Assembly (NCBI GenBank): GCA_965657085.1
Contig: CBFHND010000034.1
Coordinates: 1 to 29,363 of the forward strand
Length of the DNA: 29,363 nucleotides
Source of the DNA: CBFHND01 sp965657085
GTDB taxonomy: Bacteria; Pseudomonadota; Alphaproteobacteria; Rhodobacterales; Rhodobacteraceae
Reading direction: 5' to 3'
Part shown: positions 6,982 to 15,670 of the stretch, piece by piece
Layout: every line of letters starts with the position of its first letter
How positions within the stretch are numbered: the first letter of the stretch is position 1
Notes under the pieces: model-generated
Seen by the model: only the letters and a program-made list of their open reading frames with translations
Databases searched by the model: none
What the model was told of the DNA's origin: nothing
Position numbers and translations under genes: made by a program

Positions 6982-9900
6982 TTAGCTACACCCGGACGTC
7001 CCGCCGCAGGTGTTGCACTTCATGCAGGTGCCGTTGCGCACCAGCGTGTAGTTGCCACATTCGCCGCAGGCTTCGCCCTCGTAACCCTGCATCTTGGCCT
7101 TGGTGCGTGCGTCCATTGTGACCGCCCCCGATGCCATCGCCGTGGTGGTGGTGATGGTCGTGGTCCCACCGACAGCAGTGGCCACTTCGGGCACCAGCGT
7201 TTGCAATGCGGCCTCGGCATCGATGCCCACGTCGGCCATGCCGCCCTGCAGCACCACCAGATCCTGTGGCAGGCGCTTGCGCAGATAGCCCGTGGACGAG
7301 ATTTGCTTGAGCACTTCCAAGGACTTGCTTGCGGCTGTGTCGCTCAACTCGCTGACGTTGCTCACGCCTTCCTCTTCGCCCCGGCCCAGATCGTCAAAGC
7401 TGGCCCCTTCGGGCTGCACATGCGCCAGATCGGTGCGGTCCAGATAGGACACCGCCAGTTCGCGGAAGATGTAATCAAGGATCGAGGTCGCGTTCTTGAT
7501 CGTCTCGTTGCCCTGAACCATGCCCGCAGGCTCGAACTTGGTGAAGGTGAAGGCGTCCACGAACTCCTCCAGCGGCACACCGTATTGCAGGCCCACCGAC
7601 ACGGCGATGGCAAAGTTGTTCATCATCGCCCGGAAACCGGCACCTTCCTTGTGCATGTCGATGAAAATCTCACCGAGGTTGCCGTCCTCGTATTCGCCTG
7701 TGCGCAGGTACACTTTGTGCCCACCCACGATCGCCTTTTGGGTATACCCCTTGCGGCGTTCCGGCATCTTCTCGCGGTGCGATTTGACGATTTCCTTGAC
7801 GATGATCTTTTCGACGATCTTTTCAGCCAGAACAGTCGCTTTTTCCTGCGCCGACCCGGTTGCCAGTGTCTCTTCGGCCTCCTCGTCGTCCTCGACCAAT
7901 GCCGCCGCAAGCGGTTGGCTGAGTTTCGAACCATCGCGGTAAAGCGCGTTGGCCTTCACCCCCAGCGACCAGCTGAGTTCGTAAGCCTTCTGGCAATCCT
8001 CGATGGTTGCATCGTTGGGCATGTTGATCGTCTTGGAGATCGCACCCGAGATGAACGATTGTGCCGCGGCCATCATGTGGATGTGGCTGTCGACGCTCAG
8101 ATAACGCTTGCCCTTCTTGCCGCAGGGGTTGGCGCAGTCGAAGATCGCATAGTGCTCTTCGCGCAGGTGCGGCGCACCTTCCAGCGTCATGGTCCCGCAG
8201 ACGTGGTCGTTGGCCGCGTCGATGTCCGCCTTGCTGTAACCCAGATGGCGCAGCAGGTCGAAGGTGGGATCGTTCAGCTTTTCGGTGGGGATGCCCAGAA
8301 CACCGGTGCAGAACTCCTCGCCCAGCGTCCACTGGTTGAACACGAAGCGGATGTCAAAGGCGCTTTCAAGCGATGCATCGACCTTGGCCAACTCGTTGGC
8401 GCCAAATCCGTGGCCGGTCAGCGAGGTGTGGTTGATGCCGGGTGCGTTGCCGATTGTGCCGTGACCCACGGCGTAGCTCACGATTTCTTCGATCTGCGCA
8501 CTGCCATAGCCCAGCTTTTCAAGGGCAGCAGGCACCGAGCGGTTGATGATCTTGAAGTAACCGCCACCGGCGAGCTTCTTGAACTTAACCAGCGCAAAAT
8601 CCGGCTCGATCCCCGTGGTGTCGCAGTCCATGACCAGACCGATGGTCCCGGTGGGCGCGATCACAGTGGACTGCGCGTTGCGGTAGCCGTTGGCCTCACC
8701 CAGTTTCAGCGCCTCGTCCCATGTGCTCATGGCCATGTCGACCAGACGCGCATCGGGGCAATTGGCGTGATCCAGTGGTACGGGTTTGACGGCCAGCTGT
8801 TCATAGCCGTCGGTGGCACCATAGGCCGCGTTGCGGTGGTTGCGCATGACGCGCAGCATGTGCTTGCTGTTCTTCTTGTAGCCGGGGAACGGCCCCAACT
8901 CGCCCGCCATTTCGGCGGATGTGGCATAGCTCACACCGGTCATGATGGCAGTCAAAGCACCACAAAGCGCGCGGCCCTCGTCACTGTCATAGGAAAAGCC
9001 CATGTTCATCAGCAGCCCGCCGATGTTGGCATAGCCCAGCCCCAGCGTGCGGAAGTCATAGGAGCGCTGCGCAATTTCCTTGGACGGGAATTGCGCCATC
9101 ATCACGCTGACTTCCAGTGTCACGGTCCACAGACGCGCGGCGTGCATGTAGTCTTCGACCTGGAACTGCCCGTCCTTGAAGAAGGTCAGCAGGTTCATCG
9201 ACGCGAGATTACAGGCGGTGTCATCAAGGAACATGTACTCCGAGCACGGGTTCGATCCGCGGATCGCACCGTCTTCGGGGCATGTGTGCCATTCGTTGAC
9301 CGTGTCGTGGTACTGGATGCCCGGATCGGCACAGGCCCATGCGGCATGGCCCACCTGCTCCCACAGATCGCGCGCCTTGACAGTTTTGGTCACGCGGCCA
9401 TCGACGCGGCTGATCAGTTCCCAATCGGCGTCTTTTTCAACGGCCGTGAGGAAGGCGTTTGTCACCCGGATGGAGTTGTTGGAGTTCTGACCGGAGACCG
9501 AGTTGTACGCCTCGGAGTCCCAATCGGTGTCATAGGTCGGGAATTCGATGCTGGTGTGGCCTTGCTTGGCATAGTCCAGCACGCGTTTGACGTATGTCTC
9601 GGGGATCGAAACCTTCTTGGCCTCGCGCACCGCGTCCTTGAGGCTTGGGTTCACCTTGGGGTCATAGGCGTCCGCCTCTGCCCCATCCCATGCCTTGATC
9701 GCAGCAAAGATGGCGTTCAGCTTCTGCTCGTGCATCTTGGACCCTGCGACGATGCTCGCCACTTTCTGCTCTTCGATGACCTTCCAGTTGATGAAGTCCT
9801 CGATATCGGGGTGATCCGCATCGACGATGACCATCTTGGCCGCCCGGCGCGTGGTGCCGCCCGACTTGATGGCGCCCGCAGCGCGGTCACCGATCTTGAG

Positions 9901-10647
9901 GAAACCCATGAGGCCGCTGGATTTGCCGCCGCCCGACAGGCTTTCGCCTTCGCCGCGCAGGGACGAGAAGTTGGTGCCGGTGCCGGAACCGTATTTGAAC
10001 AGGCGCGCCTCGCGGACCCACAGGTCCATGATGCCACCGTCATTCACCAGATCGTCGCTGACCGACTGGATAAAGCAGGCGTGGGGCTGCGGATGTTCGT
10101 AGGAGGATTTGGATTTCGTCAGCTTGCCGGTCTTGTAGTCGACATAGTGGTGGCCTTGCGCCGGACCGTCGATGCCGTAAGCCCAATGCAGGCCGGTATT
10201 GAACCACTGCGGGCTGTTGGGTGCGGCCTTTTGTGCGGCCAGCATAAAGCGCATTTCGTCATAGTAGGCGCGTGCATCGTCCTCGGACGTGAAATAGCCG
10301 CCCTTCCAGCCCCAGTAGGCCCATGCACCGGCCAAGCGGTCGAACACCTGCTTGGACGACGTCTCGCCGCCGATCTCGGCACCGTCGTCTGCTTCGGAGC
10401 GCCACAGGAACTCGGGAACATCCGCCTCTTCGACCTTGCGCAGCTTGCTGGGCACGCCGGCCTTGCGGAAATACTTCTGCGCGATGACATCGCTGGCCAC
10501 CTGGCTCCAGCTTGAAGGCACTTCGACCTCGTCCAGACGGAACACGATGGTGCCATCCGGGTTGCGGATTTCCGATGCCGTGGTGACAAAATCAAGTGCC
10601 GCGTAAGCATCTGCTCCGGCCGTAGTGAACTTTCTTTCAATTTTCAT
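6982..10647 (-). CDS. nrdJ: adenosylcobalamin-dependent (class II) ribonucleotide reductase
   Basis: A 1221-residue class II ribonucleotide reductase that makes deoxyribonucleotides using coenzyme B12 to generate the thiyl radical. Catalytic cysteines fit the family: C191 (HPQPHACFIQSV), the radical-site C468 in NPCSE with E470, and C479 eleven residues later. The PTGTIG loop is at 665-670 (APTGTIGLVMDCDTTGIEPD). The C-terminus is the cysteine-rich tail that re-reduces the active site, with CGECGNYTLVRNGTC followed by CMKCNTCGG (about 1194-1221). Length matches the large alphaproteobacterial NrdJ form and no intein is present. The start at 10647 has GAGGCAG upstream. It is a single-gene unit with hairpins downstream and a candidate NrdR operator upstream. 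An unbroken long frame on the opposite strand is a GC-codon shadow. Confidence 0.97.
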   Translation of the reverse strand: MKIERKFTTAGADAYAALDFVTTASEIRNPDGTIVFRLDEVEVPSSWSQVASDVIAQKYFRKAGVPSKLRKVEEADVPEFLWRSEADDGAEIGGETSSKQVFDRLAGAWAYWGWKGGYFTSEDDARAYYDEMRFMLAAQKAAPNSPQWFNTGLHWAYGIDGPAQGHHYVDYKTGKLTKSKSSYEHPQPHACFIQSVSDDLVNDGGIMDLWVREARLFKYGSGTGTNFSSLRGEGESLSGGGKSSGLMGFLKIGDRAAGAIKSGGTTRRAAKMVIVDADHPDIEDFINWKVIEEQKVASIVAGSKMHEQKLNAIFAAIKAWDGAEADAYDPKVNPSLKDAVREAKKVSIPETYVKRVLDYAKQGHTSIEFPTYDTDWDSEAYNSVSGQNSNNSIRVTNAFLTAVEKDADWELISRVDGRVTKTVKARDLWEQVGHAAWACADPGIQYHDTVNEWHTCPEDGAIRGSNPCSEYMFLDDTACNLASMNLLTFFKDGQFQVEDYMHAARLWTVTLEVSVMMAQFPSKEIAQRSYDFRTLGLGYANIGGLLMNMGFSYDSDEGRALCGALTAIMTGVSYATSAEMAGELGPFPGYKKNSKHMLRVMRNHRNAAYGATDGYEQLAVKPVPLDHANCPDARLVDMAMSTWDEALKLGEANGYRNAQSTVIAPTGTIGLVMDCDTTGIEPDFALVKFKKLAGGGYFKIINRSVPAALEKLGYGSAQIEEIVSYAVGHGTIGNAPGINHTSLTGHGFGANELAKVDASLESAFDIRFVFNQWTLGEEFCTGVLGIPTEKLNDPTFDLLRHLGYSKADIDAANDHVCGTMTLEGAPHLREEHYAIFDCANPCGKKGKRYLSVDSHIHMMAAAQSFISGAISKTINMPNDATIEDCQKAYELSWSLGVKANALYRDGSKLSQPLAAALVEDDEEAEETLATGSAQEKATVLAEKIVEKIIVKEIVKSHREKMPERRKGYTQKAIVGGHKVYLRTGEYEDGNLGEIFIDMHKEGAGFRAMMNNFAIAVSVGLQYGVPLEEFVDAFTFTKFEPAGMVQGNETIKNATSILDYIFRELAVSYLDRTDLAHVQPEGASFDDLGRGEEEGVSNVSELSDTAASKSLEVLKQISSTGYLRKRLPQDLVVLQGGMADVGIDAEAALQTLVPEVATAVGGTTTITTTTAMASGAVTMDARTKAKMQGYEGEACGECGNYTLVRNGTCMKCNTCGGTSGCS

Positions 10648-10838
10648 CGCGCTGCCTCATATCCAGCATTTTAACCCACCGAGGACACGTCATTGCGCGC
10701 CCCCGCATTCCCCGCCAACACAAGACCGAAGTTGATCGTCCACTGGTGTGCACTCGTGTGCGCCCCCCAGCGTAAACACCCATGGAATTTGGCGTCTGAT
10801 CCGTCCCTGTGCCTGTCTTTGCTCCCGACTAGTGTTAC

Positions 10839-10854
10839 CCACTAAATGTTGTGG
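10839..10854 (-). promoter_or_regulatory. candidate NrdR box upstream of nrdJ
   Basis: On the nrdJ strand the 16 bases read CCACAACATTTAGTGG, matching 11 of 16 positions of the NrdR consensus as I recall it (ACAC-A-TATAT-T-GTGT type) and itself an imperfect palindrome. NrdR is the zinc/ATP-cone repressor of ribonucleotide reductase genes. The site is 190 bp before the start codon. NrdR normally uses two boxes about three helical turns apart, and I see only a half match (ACACTA) nearby, so the call is tentative. Confidence 0.35.
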
Positions 10855-10922
10855 TGAGCGACCCGGCCCGCACAAGGTGACGTATTCGCCCCCCTAGGGT
10901 CAACGTGTTTTTTGAACTTTTT

Positions 10923-10952
10923 TTGACAGATTGAGGGTTGACCGGATGTACC
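10923..10952 (+). promoter_or_regulatory. possible sigma-70 promoter
   Basis: A consensus -35 TTGACA (10923-10928) is followed 18 bp later by a weak -10 TGTACC (10947-10952). It points toward the lipoprotein gene, whose start is 230 bp away. Confidence 0.3.
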
Positions 10953-11090
10953 AAAACGGTGGTCCCCGACCCCAGCCGATTCACTTCGTTAACGCAAAGT
11001 TAATACCCCCAGATCGGCCGCAAATGGCCGATGGGAATTTTATGAGTTTTAGGGCCTGCTTAGCCCCAAAACGTCACCTGATCGTTGAAG

Positions 11091-11099
11091 TTATCCACA
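11091..11099 (+). promoter_or_regulatory. perfect DnaA box
   Basis: TTATCCACA matches the DnaA consensus exactly. It lies in the nrdJ/lipoprotein spacer, 444 bp upstream of nrdJ. Other boxes needed for an origin were not found, so a regulatory or incidental site is more likely than oriC. Confidence 0.5.
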
Positions 11100-11182
11100 G
11101 GGCGCTTGACCGATTGGACAAAAAAATTGCTGCGCCTGCAAAAATGTGGTCACGTTGCATCAACGTGCATAAGGACCCCCTG

Positions 11183-11647
11183 ATGAGACCTTTTTTCGCC
11201 CTGATCCTTGTGTCGCTGGCGGCGTGCGCACCACAATATGTAGAAACGGTTGTGACCTCACCCCAAGACTTGCCCAAAAGGCAGGCGTTCTTTGCCGCGG
11301 AGCCGACGACGCTGAACACCGCCTTCCGCGACGCCTGCGACTCGCCCGGCGACGTTCTGGCATCGCCGTCGCGCGGAATCCTGCAATGCCGCACGCTGCC
11401 CACGCCGGATTTCGCCGCTTTTTTGCTGTTGGAATATGATGGCGCGTTGGAAACACCCGTGATCGTCATGCAAAACCAGCAAACGCGTGTCACCACGCCA
11501 GCGTCCGGCACCGTGGTCGAATTCAGCTATTTCGCCGAAGTGCCCCAAAAGTCCGGCACCCCGCGCCGCATCTACTACAAGGACCGACAGCTCGACGCCC
11601 TGCTGGACCGCATGTTGCAGGCCGCCGGTGGCGTCTTGCCGAACTAG
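11183..11647 (+). CDS. small putative lipoprotein
   Basis: A 154-residue protein with a lipoprotein signal: MRPFFALILVSLAAC, where Cys15 follows the lipobox LAA and would be lipidated. The mature part has no domain I recognise. It contains LNTAFRDACDSPGDV and a strand-rich middle (AFLLLEYDGALETPVIVMQ, TVVEFSYFAEV) ending in a helical stretch (QLDALLDRMLQAAGGVLPN). The start at 11183 is fixed by the signal peptide and an AAGGA-like site; the frame upstream to 10931 is spacer. It is convergent with tRNA-Pro, whose 3' end is 9 bp away. Function unknown. Confidence 0.75.
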   Translation: MRPFFALILVSLAACAPQYVETVVTSPQDLPKRQAFFAAEPTTLNTAFRDACDSPGDVLASPSRGILQCRTLPTPDFAAFLLLEYDGALETPVIVMQNQQTRVTTPASGTVVEFSYFAEVPQKSGTPRRIYYKDRQLDALLDRMLQAAGGVLPN

Positions 11648-11656
11648 GGGGAAATA

Positions 11657-11733
<77 letters not shown>

Positions 11734-11784
11734 AACCATGCGCCTCTTTAGACCGCGGATTTCAAATTGAAAAGCCCAAATAAA

Positions 11785-12252
11785 TCAGTTTTCGCACGGC
11801 CATGCCGCAAGACCCTGCGCAAAAGCCGGATGACGCACCTCGGTACCGGTGGTGATGCCCAGTCGTTTGGCCAGCCCACCGTTGATTTCGAGAACCGAAA
11901 CCAGATCGGCGCCCCCGTAGATCGGCGTTTCGTCCAGAGGCTGCGCCCGGTGGTGGATGTTTTGAACCACCCCTGCGGCGTCGATGAACAGCATGTCCAG
12001 TTCAATGAGGGTGTTGCGCATCCAGAACGACAGGTGTCGCGGGCGCGGATAGATAAAGAGCATGCCTGCCGATTGCGCCATCTCGGTGCGATGCATCAGC
12101 CCCTGCGCCCGTTCCTGCGCGTCATCGGCAATTTCGACCGTAAATCGGGCCTGTCCCCAGTCCCCGCGCAAGGAAACGGATGTTTCCGAGCATGCGGCGA
12201 CGGCTTGTGAGGCGCAAATCAGCCATAGCCAGCCGATCAGCGCCCACCGCAT
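11785..12252 (-). CDS. exported DUF192 family protein
   Basis: A 155-residue protein with a signal peptide (MRWALIGWLWLICASQAVA, residues 1-19) and a DUF192 domain: ERAQGLMHRTEMAQSAGMLF, then PRHLSFWMRNTLIELDMLFI, then VLEINGGLAKRLGITTG. The family is widespread and periplasmic or secreted in bacteria, without an agreed biochemical role. The start at 12252 overlaps the stop of the cold-shock gene (ATGA), implying translational coupling; the 11 codons upstream are inside that gene. tRNA-Pro follows on the same strand. I am sure of the family but cannot propose a function. Confidence 0.88.
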   Translation of the reverse strand: MRWALIGWLWLICASQAVAACSETSVSLRGDWGQARFTVEIADDAQERAQGLMHRTEMAQSAGMLFIYPRPRHLSFWMRNTLIELDMLFIDAAGVVQNIHHRAQPLDETPIYGGADLVSVLEINGGLAKRLGITTGTEVRHPAFAQGLAAWPCEN

Positions 12253-12791
12253 CAGGCGTCGTCCCGCGGCACGGCCGCTTCCCATGCGTGGACTTCCGCG
12301 GCCATACGCCCGCGTTTGCCTTCAATCACCCGCAACGCCAGCGCCTCGCCCGGCTGCAAGTCCGCAAGGCCAGACCGGCGTAGAACTTCGATATGCAGGA
12401 ACACGTCTTCGGAGCGGCCAAAGATGTTGGCAAAGCCAAACCCCTTGCCCTTGTCGAACCACTTGACCCGTCCCGGTTCAAGCGGCGTATCGGACACGAC
12501 ACCGGGATCAATGTCCACGATATCTTCAAGGGTCGAGGCATCGCTCGTTCCCTGCGGCGGTTCGATTGACAGCACCTCGACCGCCTGCACGCCGCGTTCG
12601 GTGTTTTGTACAACGATATCAATGCGGGCCATATCCGCGACCGAGCTTTGCCCAAAATTGCGCAGTACATTCACGTGCAACAGAATATCGGGGCCACCCG
12701 TTTCCGATACGACAAATCCGAAACCTTTTACCGGGTCAAACCACTTAACCAGACCTGAAACTCGGTTGGCATTTTCATTTTCGTGCGACAC
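12252..12791 (-). CDS. double cold-shock-domain protein
   Basis: A 179-residue protein with two cold-shock domains. The first (residues 12-75) has VKWFDPVKGFGFV (RNP1) and DILLH (RNP2). The second (107-172) has VKWFDKGKGFGFA and DVFLH. They are joined by an acidic linker (DASTLEDIVDIDPG). Each domain binds single-stranded RNA or DNA. The tandem form is common in Alphaproteobacteria and is usually a regulator or RNA chaperone rather than the 70-residue CspA type. The start codon is GTG at 12791 with GGAAGAG upstream. It is the first gene of a pair with the DUF192 gene (4-bp ATGA overlap). The second domain is the closer match to canonical CspA. Confidence 0.92.
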   Translation of the reverse strand: MSHENENANRVSGLVKWFDPVKGFGFVVSETGGPDILLHVNVLRNFGQSSVADMARIDIVVQNTERGVQAVEVLSIEPPQGTSDASTLEDIVDIDPGVVSDTPLEPGRVKWFDKGKGFGFANIFGRSEDVFLHIEVLRRSGLADLQPGEALALRVIEGKRGRMAAEVHAWEAAVPRDDA

Positions 12792-12889
12792 GAATTCTCT
12801 TCCATTTGGTACGTGTGTCGTTTGGTTAGACTTGAACCACTTTCGGTCGTCATTTCAAGCGCAAAATCCCTGATAAATCAAAGTTCTGC

Positions 12890-12908
12890 ATTTCACGCAG
12901 CGTGAAAT
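12890..12908 (-). terminator. short palindrome directly after pdxH
   Basis: ATTTCACG-CTG-CGTGAAAT (minus strand) forms an 8-bp stem with a 3-nt loop directly adjoining the pdxH stop codon. No U-tract follows. It could be a weak terminator or an operator in the cold-shock gene's upstream region. Confidence 0.35.
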
Positions 12909-13514
12909 TTACGGGTTCAACCTCTGGATACCCCACGTATCGTTCACACTTGCACGGCGCCAGACAAAGCGGTCGTGCAGGCGGAACTCGCCATCGGCCC
13001 AGAACTCGATCTCAAGCGGGGCGATCTTGTACCCCCCCCAGAATGGCGGGCGTGCGGGGTTGGTGCCATGCCGGGCCGTGACCTTGGCCACCTCCGCCAC
13101 AAGGGCCGCGCGACTTTTCAACGGACGGCTTTGTTGCGAGGCCCACGCCCCGAGCCTGCTTTTGAGGGACCGCGATGCGAAATAGGCGTCTGCCTCGGGC
13201 CCATCCTCGCGGGTGATCAAACCACGCACCCGCAACTGGCGGCGCAGGGATTTCCAATGCATCACAAAGGCGGCCTTGCCCGCCTGATCCAACTCGCCTG
13301 CCTTGGCGCTTTCGTAGTTGGTATAAAAGACAAAGCCGTCGTCCTCGATAGACTTCAGCAGAACCATGCGCGCATTGGGCAAACCGTTCGCATCCACGGT
13401 CGACAGAGCAATTGCATTGGGATCGTTGATCTCTTGTGCCTCGGCCTCTTTCAACCATGCACGCGCCAGATCAAACGGGTCGTCACCCGCGAATTTGCCG
13501 CCTCGTTCTGCCAT
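12909..13514 (-). CDS. pdxH: pyridoxamine/pyridoxine 5'-phosphate oxidase
   Basis: A 201-residue FMN-dependent oxidase that makes pyridoxal 5'-phosphate, the last step of vitamin B6 synthesis and salvage, in the cytoplasm. It shows the split-barrel FMN-binding pattern: ALSTVDANGLPNARMVLLKS (residues 36-55), FVFYTNYESAKAGEL, KSLRRQLRVRG, ASQQSRPL, and the C-terminal signature FWADGEFRLHDRFVWRR with final RLNP. Length is normal. The start at 13514 follows a GGGGATG-type site. It is divergent from fabI. Two PLP aminotransferases in the same window use its product, but nothing suggests co-regulation. Confidence 0.95.
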   Translation of the reverse strand: MAERGGKFAGDDPFDLARAWLKEAEAQEINDPNAIALSTVDANGLPNARMVLLKSIEDDGFVFYTNYESAKAGELDQAGKAAFVMHWKSLRRQLRVRGLITREDGPEADAYFASRSLKSRLGAWASQQSRPLKSRAALVAEVAKVTARHGTNPARPPFWGGYKIAPLEIEFWADGEFRLHDRFVWRRASVNDTWGIQRLNP

Positions 13515-13700
13515 GGATCATCCCCTATCCTTACCTCAATTCGCCTAATCTATGTCTTTGGGCTTAGCAAGCCACCCTCCGGCCCCGTTCCGCCGGAAAT
13601 ACCGCCGCATTCGATCCTCTTGATGCGCCAACGGCAATCGCCTAAAGGTCGCAGGTGCGCACGGGGTTATGCAATGATGCGCGGAGCGGGGAGTTTTTCG

Positions 13701-14504
13701 ATGTCAAATCAACTGATGGCGGGCAAGCGCGGGCTGATCATGGGCCTGGCCAACGACAAATCCATCGCATGGGGCGTGGCCAAGGCCTGCGCCGATGCAG
13801 GGGCCGAACTTGCCTTCTCCTATCAGGGGGATGCGCTGAAGAAACGTGTTGATCCGCTGGCCGCGCAACTGGGCAGTGATATCGTGCTGCCGTGCGACGT
13901 GGGCGACGAGGCATCGATCGATGCGCTGTTTGCCGAGTTGAAAGAACGATGGAATAACATTGATTTCGTCGTACATGCAATTGGTTTTTCAGACAAAAAC
14001 GAATTGCGCGGTCGCTATGTCGACACCAGCCGCGGCAATTTCGCGATGTCCATGGACATCTCGGTCTATTCCTTCACCGCCGTGATGCAACGGGCCGAAA
14101 AGATGATGCCGCCGGGCGCCAGCGCGCTCACGCTCACTTACTATGGTGCCGAAAAGGTCATGCCGCACTACAACGTCATGGGCGTGGCCAAGGCAGCCCT
14201 TGAGGCCTCCGTGCAATACCTCGCCGAAGATCTGGGCAAGGACGGCATCCGCGTCAACGCCATCTCGGCCGGCCCGATCAAGACGCTGGCCGCCTCCGGC
14301 ATCGGTGATTTCCGCTACATCATGAAGTGGAATGAATATAACTCGCCCCTGCGCCGCAACGTGACCACCGAAGACGTGGGCAAAGCCGCGCTTTTCCTGC
14401 TCAGCGATCTGGGCAGCGGCACCACGGGCGAGAACCTGCACGTGGACGCGGGCTATCACGTGGTGGGCATGAAGGCGGTGGATGCGCCGGACATGAGCAA
14501 ATGA
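13701..14504 (+). CDS. fabI: enoyl-[acyl-carrier-protein] reductase (NADH)
   Basis: A 267-residue short-chain dehydrogenase/reductase family enzyme that reduces the trans-2-enoyl-ACP double bond in the last step of each fatty-acid elongation cycle; it is the target class of triclosan. It has the FabI-type nucleotide loop GLANDKSIAWG (15-25), an acidic CDV at 65-67, VVHAIGF (90-96) and the catalytic pair Y157 and K164 (YNVMGVAK), with Y147/Y148 nearby. The C-terminus has GENLHVDAGYHVVGM. The start at 13701 follows GGGGAG; an ATG at 13674 is less likely. Its stop overlaps the start of the LysE-type gene by ATGA. Confidence 0.95.
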   Translation: MSNQLMAGKRGLIMGLANDKSIAWGVAKACADAGAELAFSYQGDALKKRVDPLAAQLGSDIVLPCDVGDEASIDALFAELKERWNNIDFVVHAIGFSDKNELRGRYVDTSRGNFAMSMDISVYSFTAVMQRAEKMMPPGASALTLTYYGAEKVMPHYNVMGVAKAALEASVQYLAEDLGKDGIRVNAISAGPIKTLAASGIGDFRYIMKWNEYNSPLRRNVTTEDVGKAALFLLSDLGSGTTGENLHVDAGYHVVGMKAVDAPDMSK

Positions 14505-15106
14505 TCACTGCCGAAAGCCTCATCGCTTTCAACCTTGTGCTGCTGGCCGCCCTGCTGAGCCCCGGCGCCGCTTTTCTCTTTGCGGTCAAAACCTCGGTCA
14601 GTGCCGGGCGCGGTCCGGGCATCGCCACGGGTCTGGGCCTTGCCGCTGCTGCCGCGTACTGGACGCTGGCGGCGCTTTTGGGGCTGGAAAGCCTCTTTGC
14701 GCTCTTTCCATGGGCCTATACGGCGCTCAAGGTGGCGGGTGCGCTCTACCTGATCTGGATTGCCATACAGACGTGGCGCCACGCCCGCGCGCCCCTGTCC
14801 GATGCCCCGACGCCCCACGGGCGCGCTTTCGTTTCAGGGCTGCTCGTGAATCTCGGCAATCCCAAATCGATGCTCTTTGCTGCGGCTGTGATCCTGGTGG
14901 TCTTTCCGCAGGGCCTGAGTGCCGCCAACATCGCGCTGATCGTGGCCAATCACTTCGTGCTCGAGGTGATGTTCTACAGCGCCTGCGCCCTTTTGTTGTC
15001 CGGCGGCCCGGCCCGCGCGTCCTACCTGCGCGCCAAGCCGGTGCTGGACCGGATCGCCGCCATTGCTTTGGGCGGCTTTGGCCTGAAACTGCTGACCGGA
15101 AGGTAA
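14501..15106 (+). CDS. LysE/RhtB family exporter
   Basis: A 201-residue inner-membrane protein with about six hydrophobic helices and the LysE/RhtB marks: SPGAAFLFAVKTSVSAGRGPG (residues 20-40, with the usual G-x-R-x-G-x-x-x-G-x-G glycines), then the loop FVSGLLVNLGNPKSMLF (about 110-126). Members export amino acids or related metabolites using the proton gradient; the substrate is not readable. It overlaps fabI by ATGA and gpt follows after 7 bp, so the three are probably one transcript. There is no metabolic link to fatty-acid synthesis that I can see. Confidence 0.9.
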   Translation: MITAESLIAFNLVLLAALLSPGAAFLFAVKTSVSAGRGPGIATGLGLAAAAAYWTLAALLGLESLFALFPWAYTALKVAGALYLIWIAIQTWRHARAPLSDAPTPHGRAFVSGLLVNLGNPKSMLFAAAVILVVFPQGLSAANIALIVANHFVLEVMFYSACALLLSGGPARASYLRAKPVLDRIAAIALGGFGLKLLTGR

Positions 15107-15113
15107 ACATCCC

Positions 15114-15632
15114 ATGACAGACCGCCTGCCCCACGAAAAAGGGTTTCACATCAGCTGGGACCAGATCCACCGCGACAGCCGCGCTTTGGCGTGGCGGCTG
15201 GATGGCAACGGGCCGGACAATGGCGCGTGGAAGGCGATCGTGGCGATCACCCGTGGCGGCATGGCACCGGCGATGATCGTGGCGCGCGAACTGGATGTGC
15301 GCACAGTCGATACGATCTCGGTAAAATCCTACCATGCGGGCAGCGGCAAAGCCGACCAGCGCCGCGATGCGCAGGTTCTCAAGGCGCCCGATGCCGAGTT
15401 GATGGGCGATGGCACGGGCATCCTGATCGTCGATGACCTTGTCGATTCCGGCAAAACACTGGAACTGGTGCGCCAGATGTACCCGAATGCACATTTCGCC
15501 ACGGTCTATGCCAAACCGCAGGGTGAACCGCAGGTCGACACGTTCATCACCGGCGTGAGTCAGGACACGTGGATCTTCTTTCCATGGGACATGGCCCTTC
15601 AATATGTAGAACCTTACCGCGGCAAGGACTGA
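15114..15632 (+). CDS. gpt: xanthine-guanine phosphoribosyltransferase
   Basis: A 172-residue type I phosphoribosyltransferase that salvages xanthine and guanine using PRPP to give XMP and GMP. The PRPP loop is ILIVDDLVDSGKT (about 102-114), with AIVAITRGGMAPAMIVARE near the N-terminus and DTWIFFPWD near the C-terminus, a motif of the Gpt subgroup. Length is slightly over the 152 residues of E. coli Gpt, which is normal for Alphaproteobacteria. It is 7 bp after the LysE-type gene and 38 bp before the aminotransferase gene. Confidence 0.92.
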   Translation: MTDRLPHEKGFHISWDQIHRDSRALAWRLDGNGPDNGAWKAIVAITRGGMAPAMIVARELDVRTVDTISVKSYHAGSGKADQRRDAQVLKAPDAELMGDGTGILIVDDLVDSGKTLELVRQMYPNAHFATVYAKPQGEPQVDTFITGVSQDTWIFFPWDMALQYVEPYRGKD

Positions 15633-15670
15633 GCCCGCATGCCAGATTTCAGCGTCGCCGGAGGCTTCAG

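Larger units (their letters stand above)
10648..11182. other. long divergent regulatory spacer between nrdJ and a lipoprotein gene
   Basis: This 535-bp gap is AT-richer than its surroundings and has no recognisable gene. It holds a candidate NrdR box (10839-10854), a TTGACA with a weak -10 on the plus strand (10923-10951), a GATTC methylation-type site (10978-10982), GTTAAC and AGTTAA words near 10990-11003, and a perfect DnaA box (11091-11099). Confidence 0.6.

Noticed and set aside
6874..10515. A ~1200-codon open frame on the plus strand opposite nrdJ
   Set aside because: It mirrors nrdJ codon structure in GC-rich DNA; its translation is His/Gly/Val-rich with no recognisable domain, while the minus strand encodes a complete NrdJ.
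10648..10930. Cobalamin riboswitch before the B12-dependent nrdJ
   Set aside because: No B12-box-like conserved sequence was seen, and B12 riboswitches are expected on B12-independent isoenzymes or uptake genes rather than on nrdJ.
10880..11180. Chromosomal origin (oriC) in the AT-richer spacer with a DnaA box
   Set aside because: Only one perfect DnaA box was found, with no box cluster, no typical origin neighbours (dnaA, hemE, parAB, gidA) and no clear AT-rich unwinding repeats.
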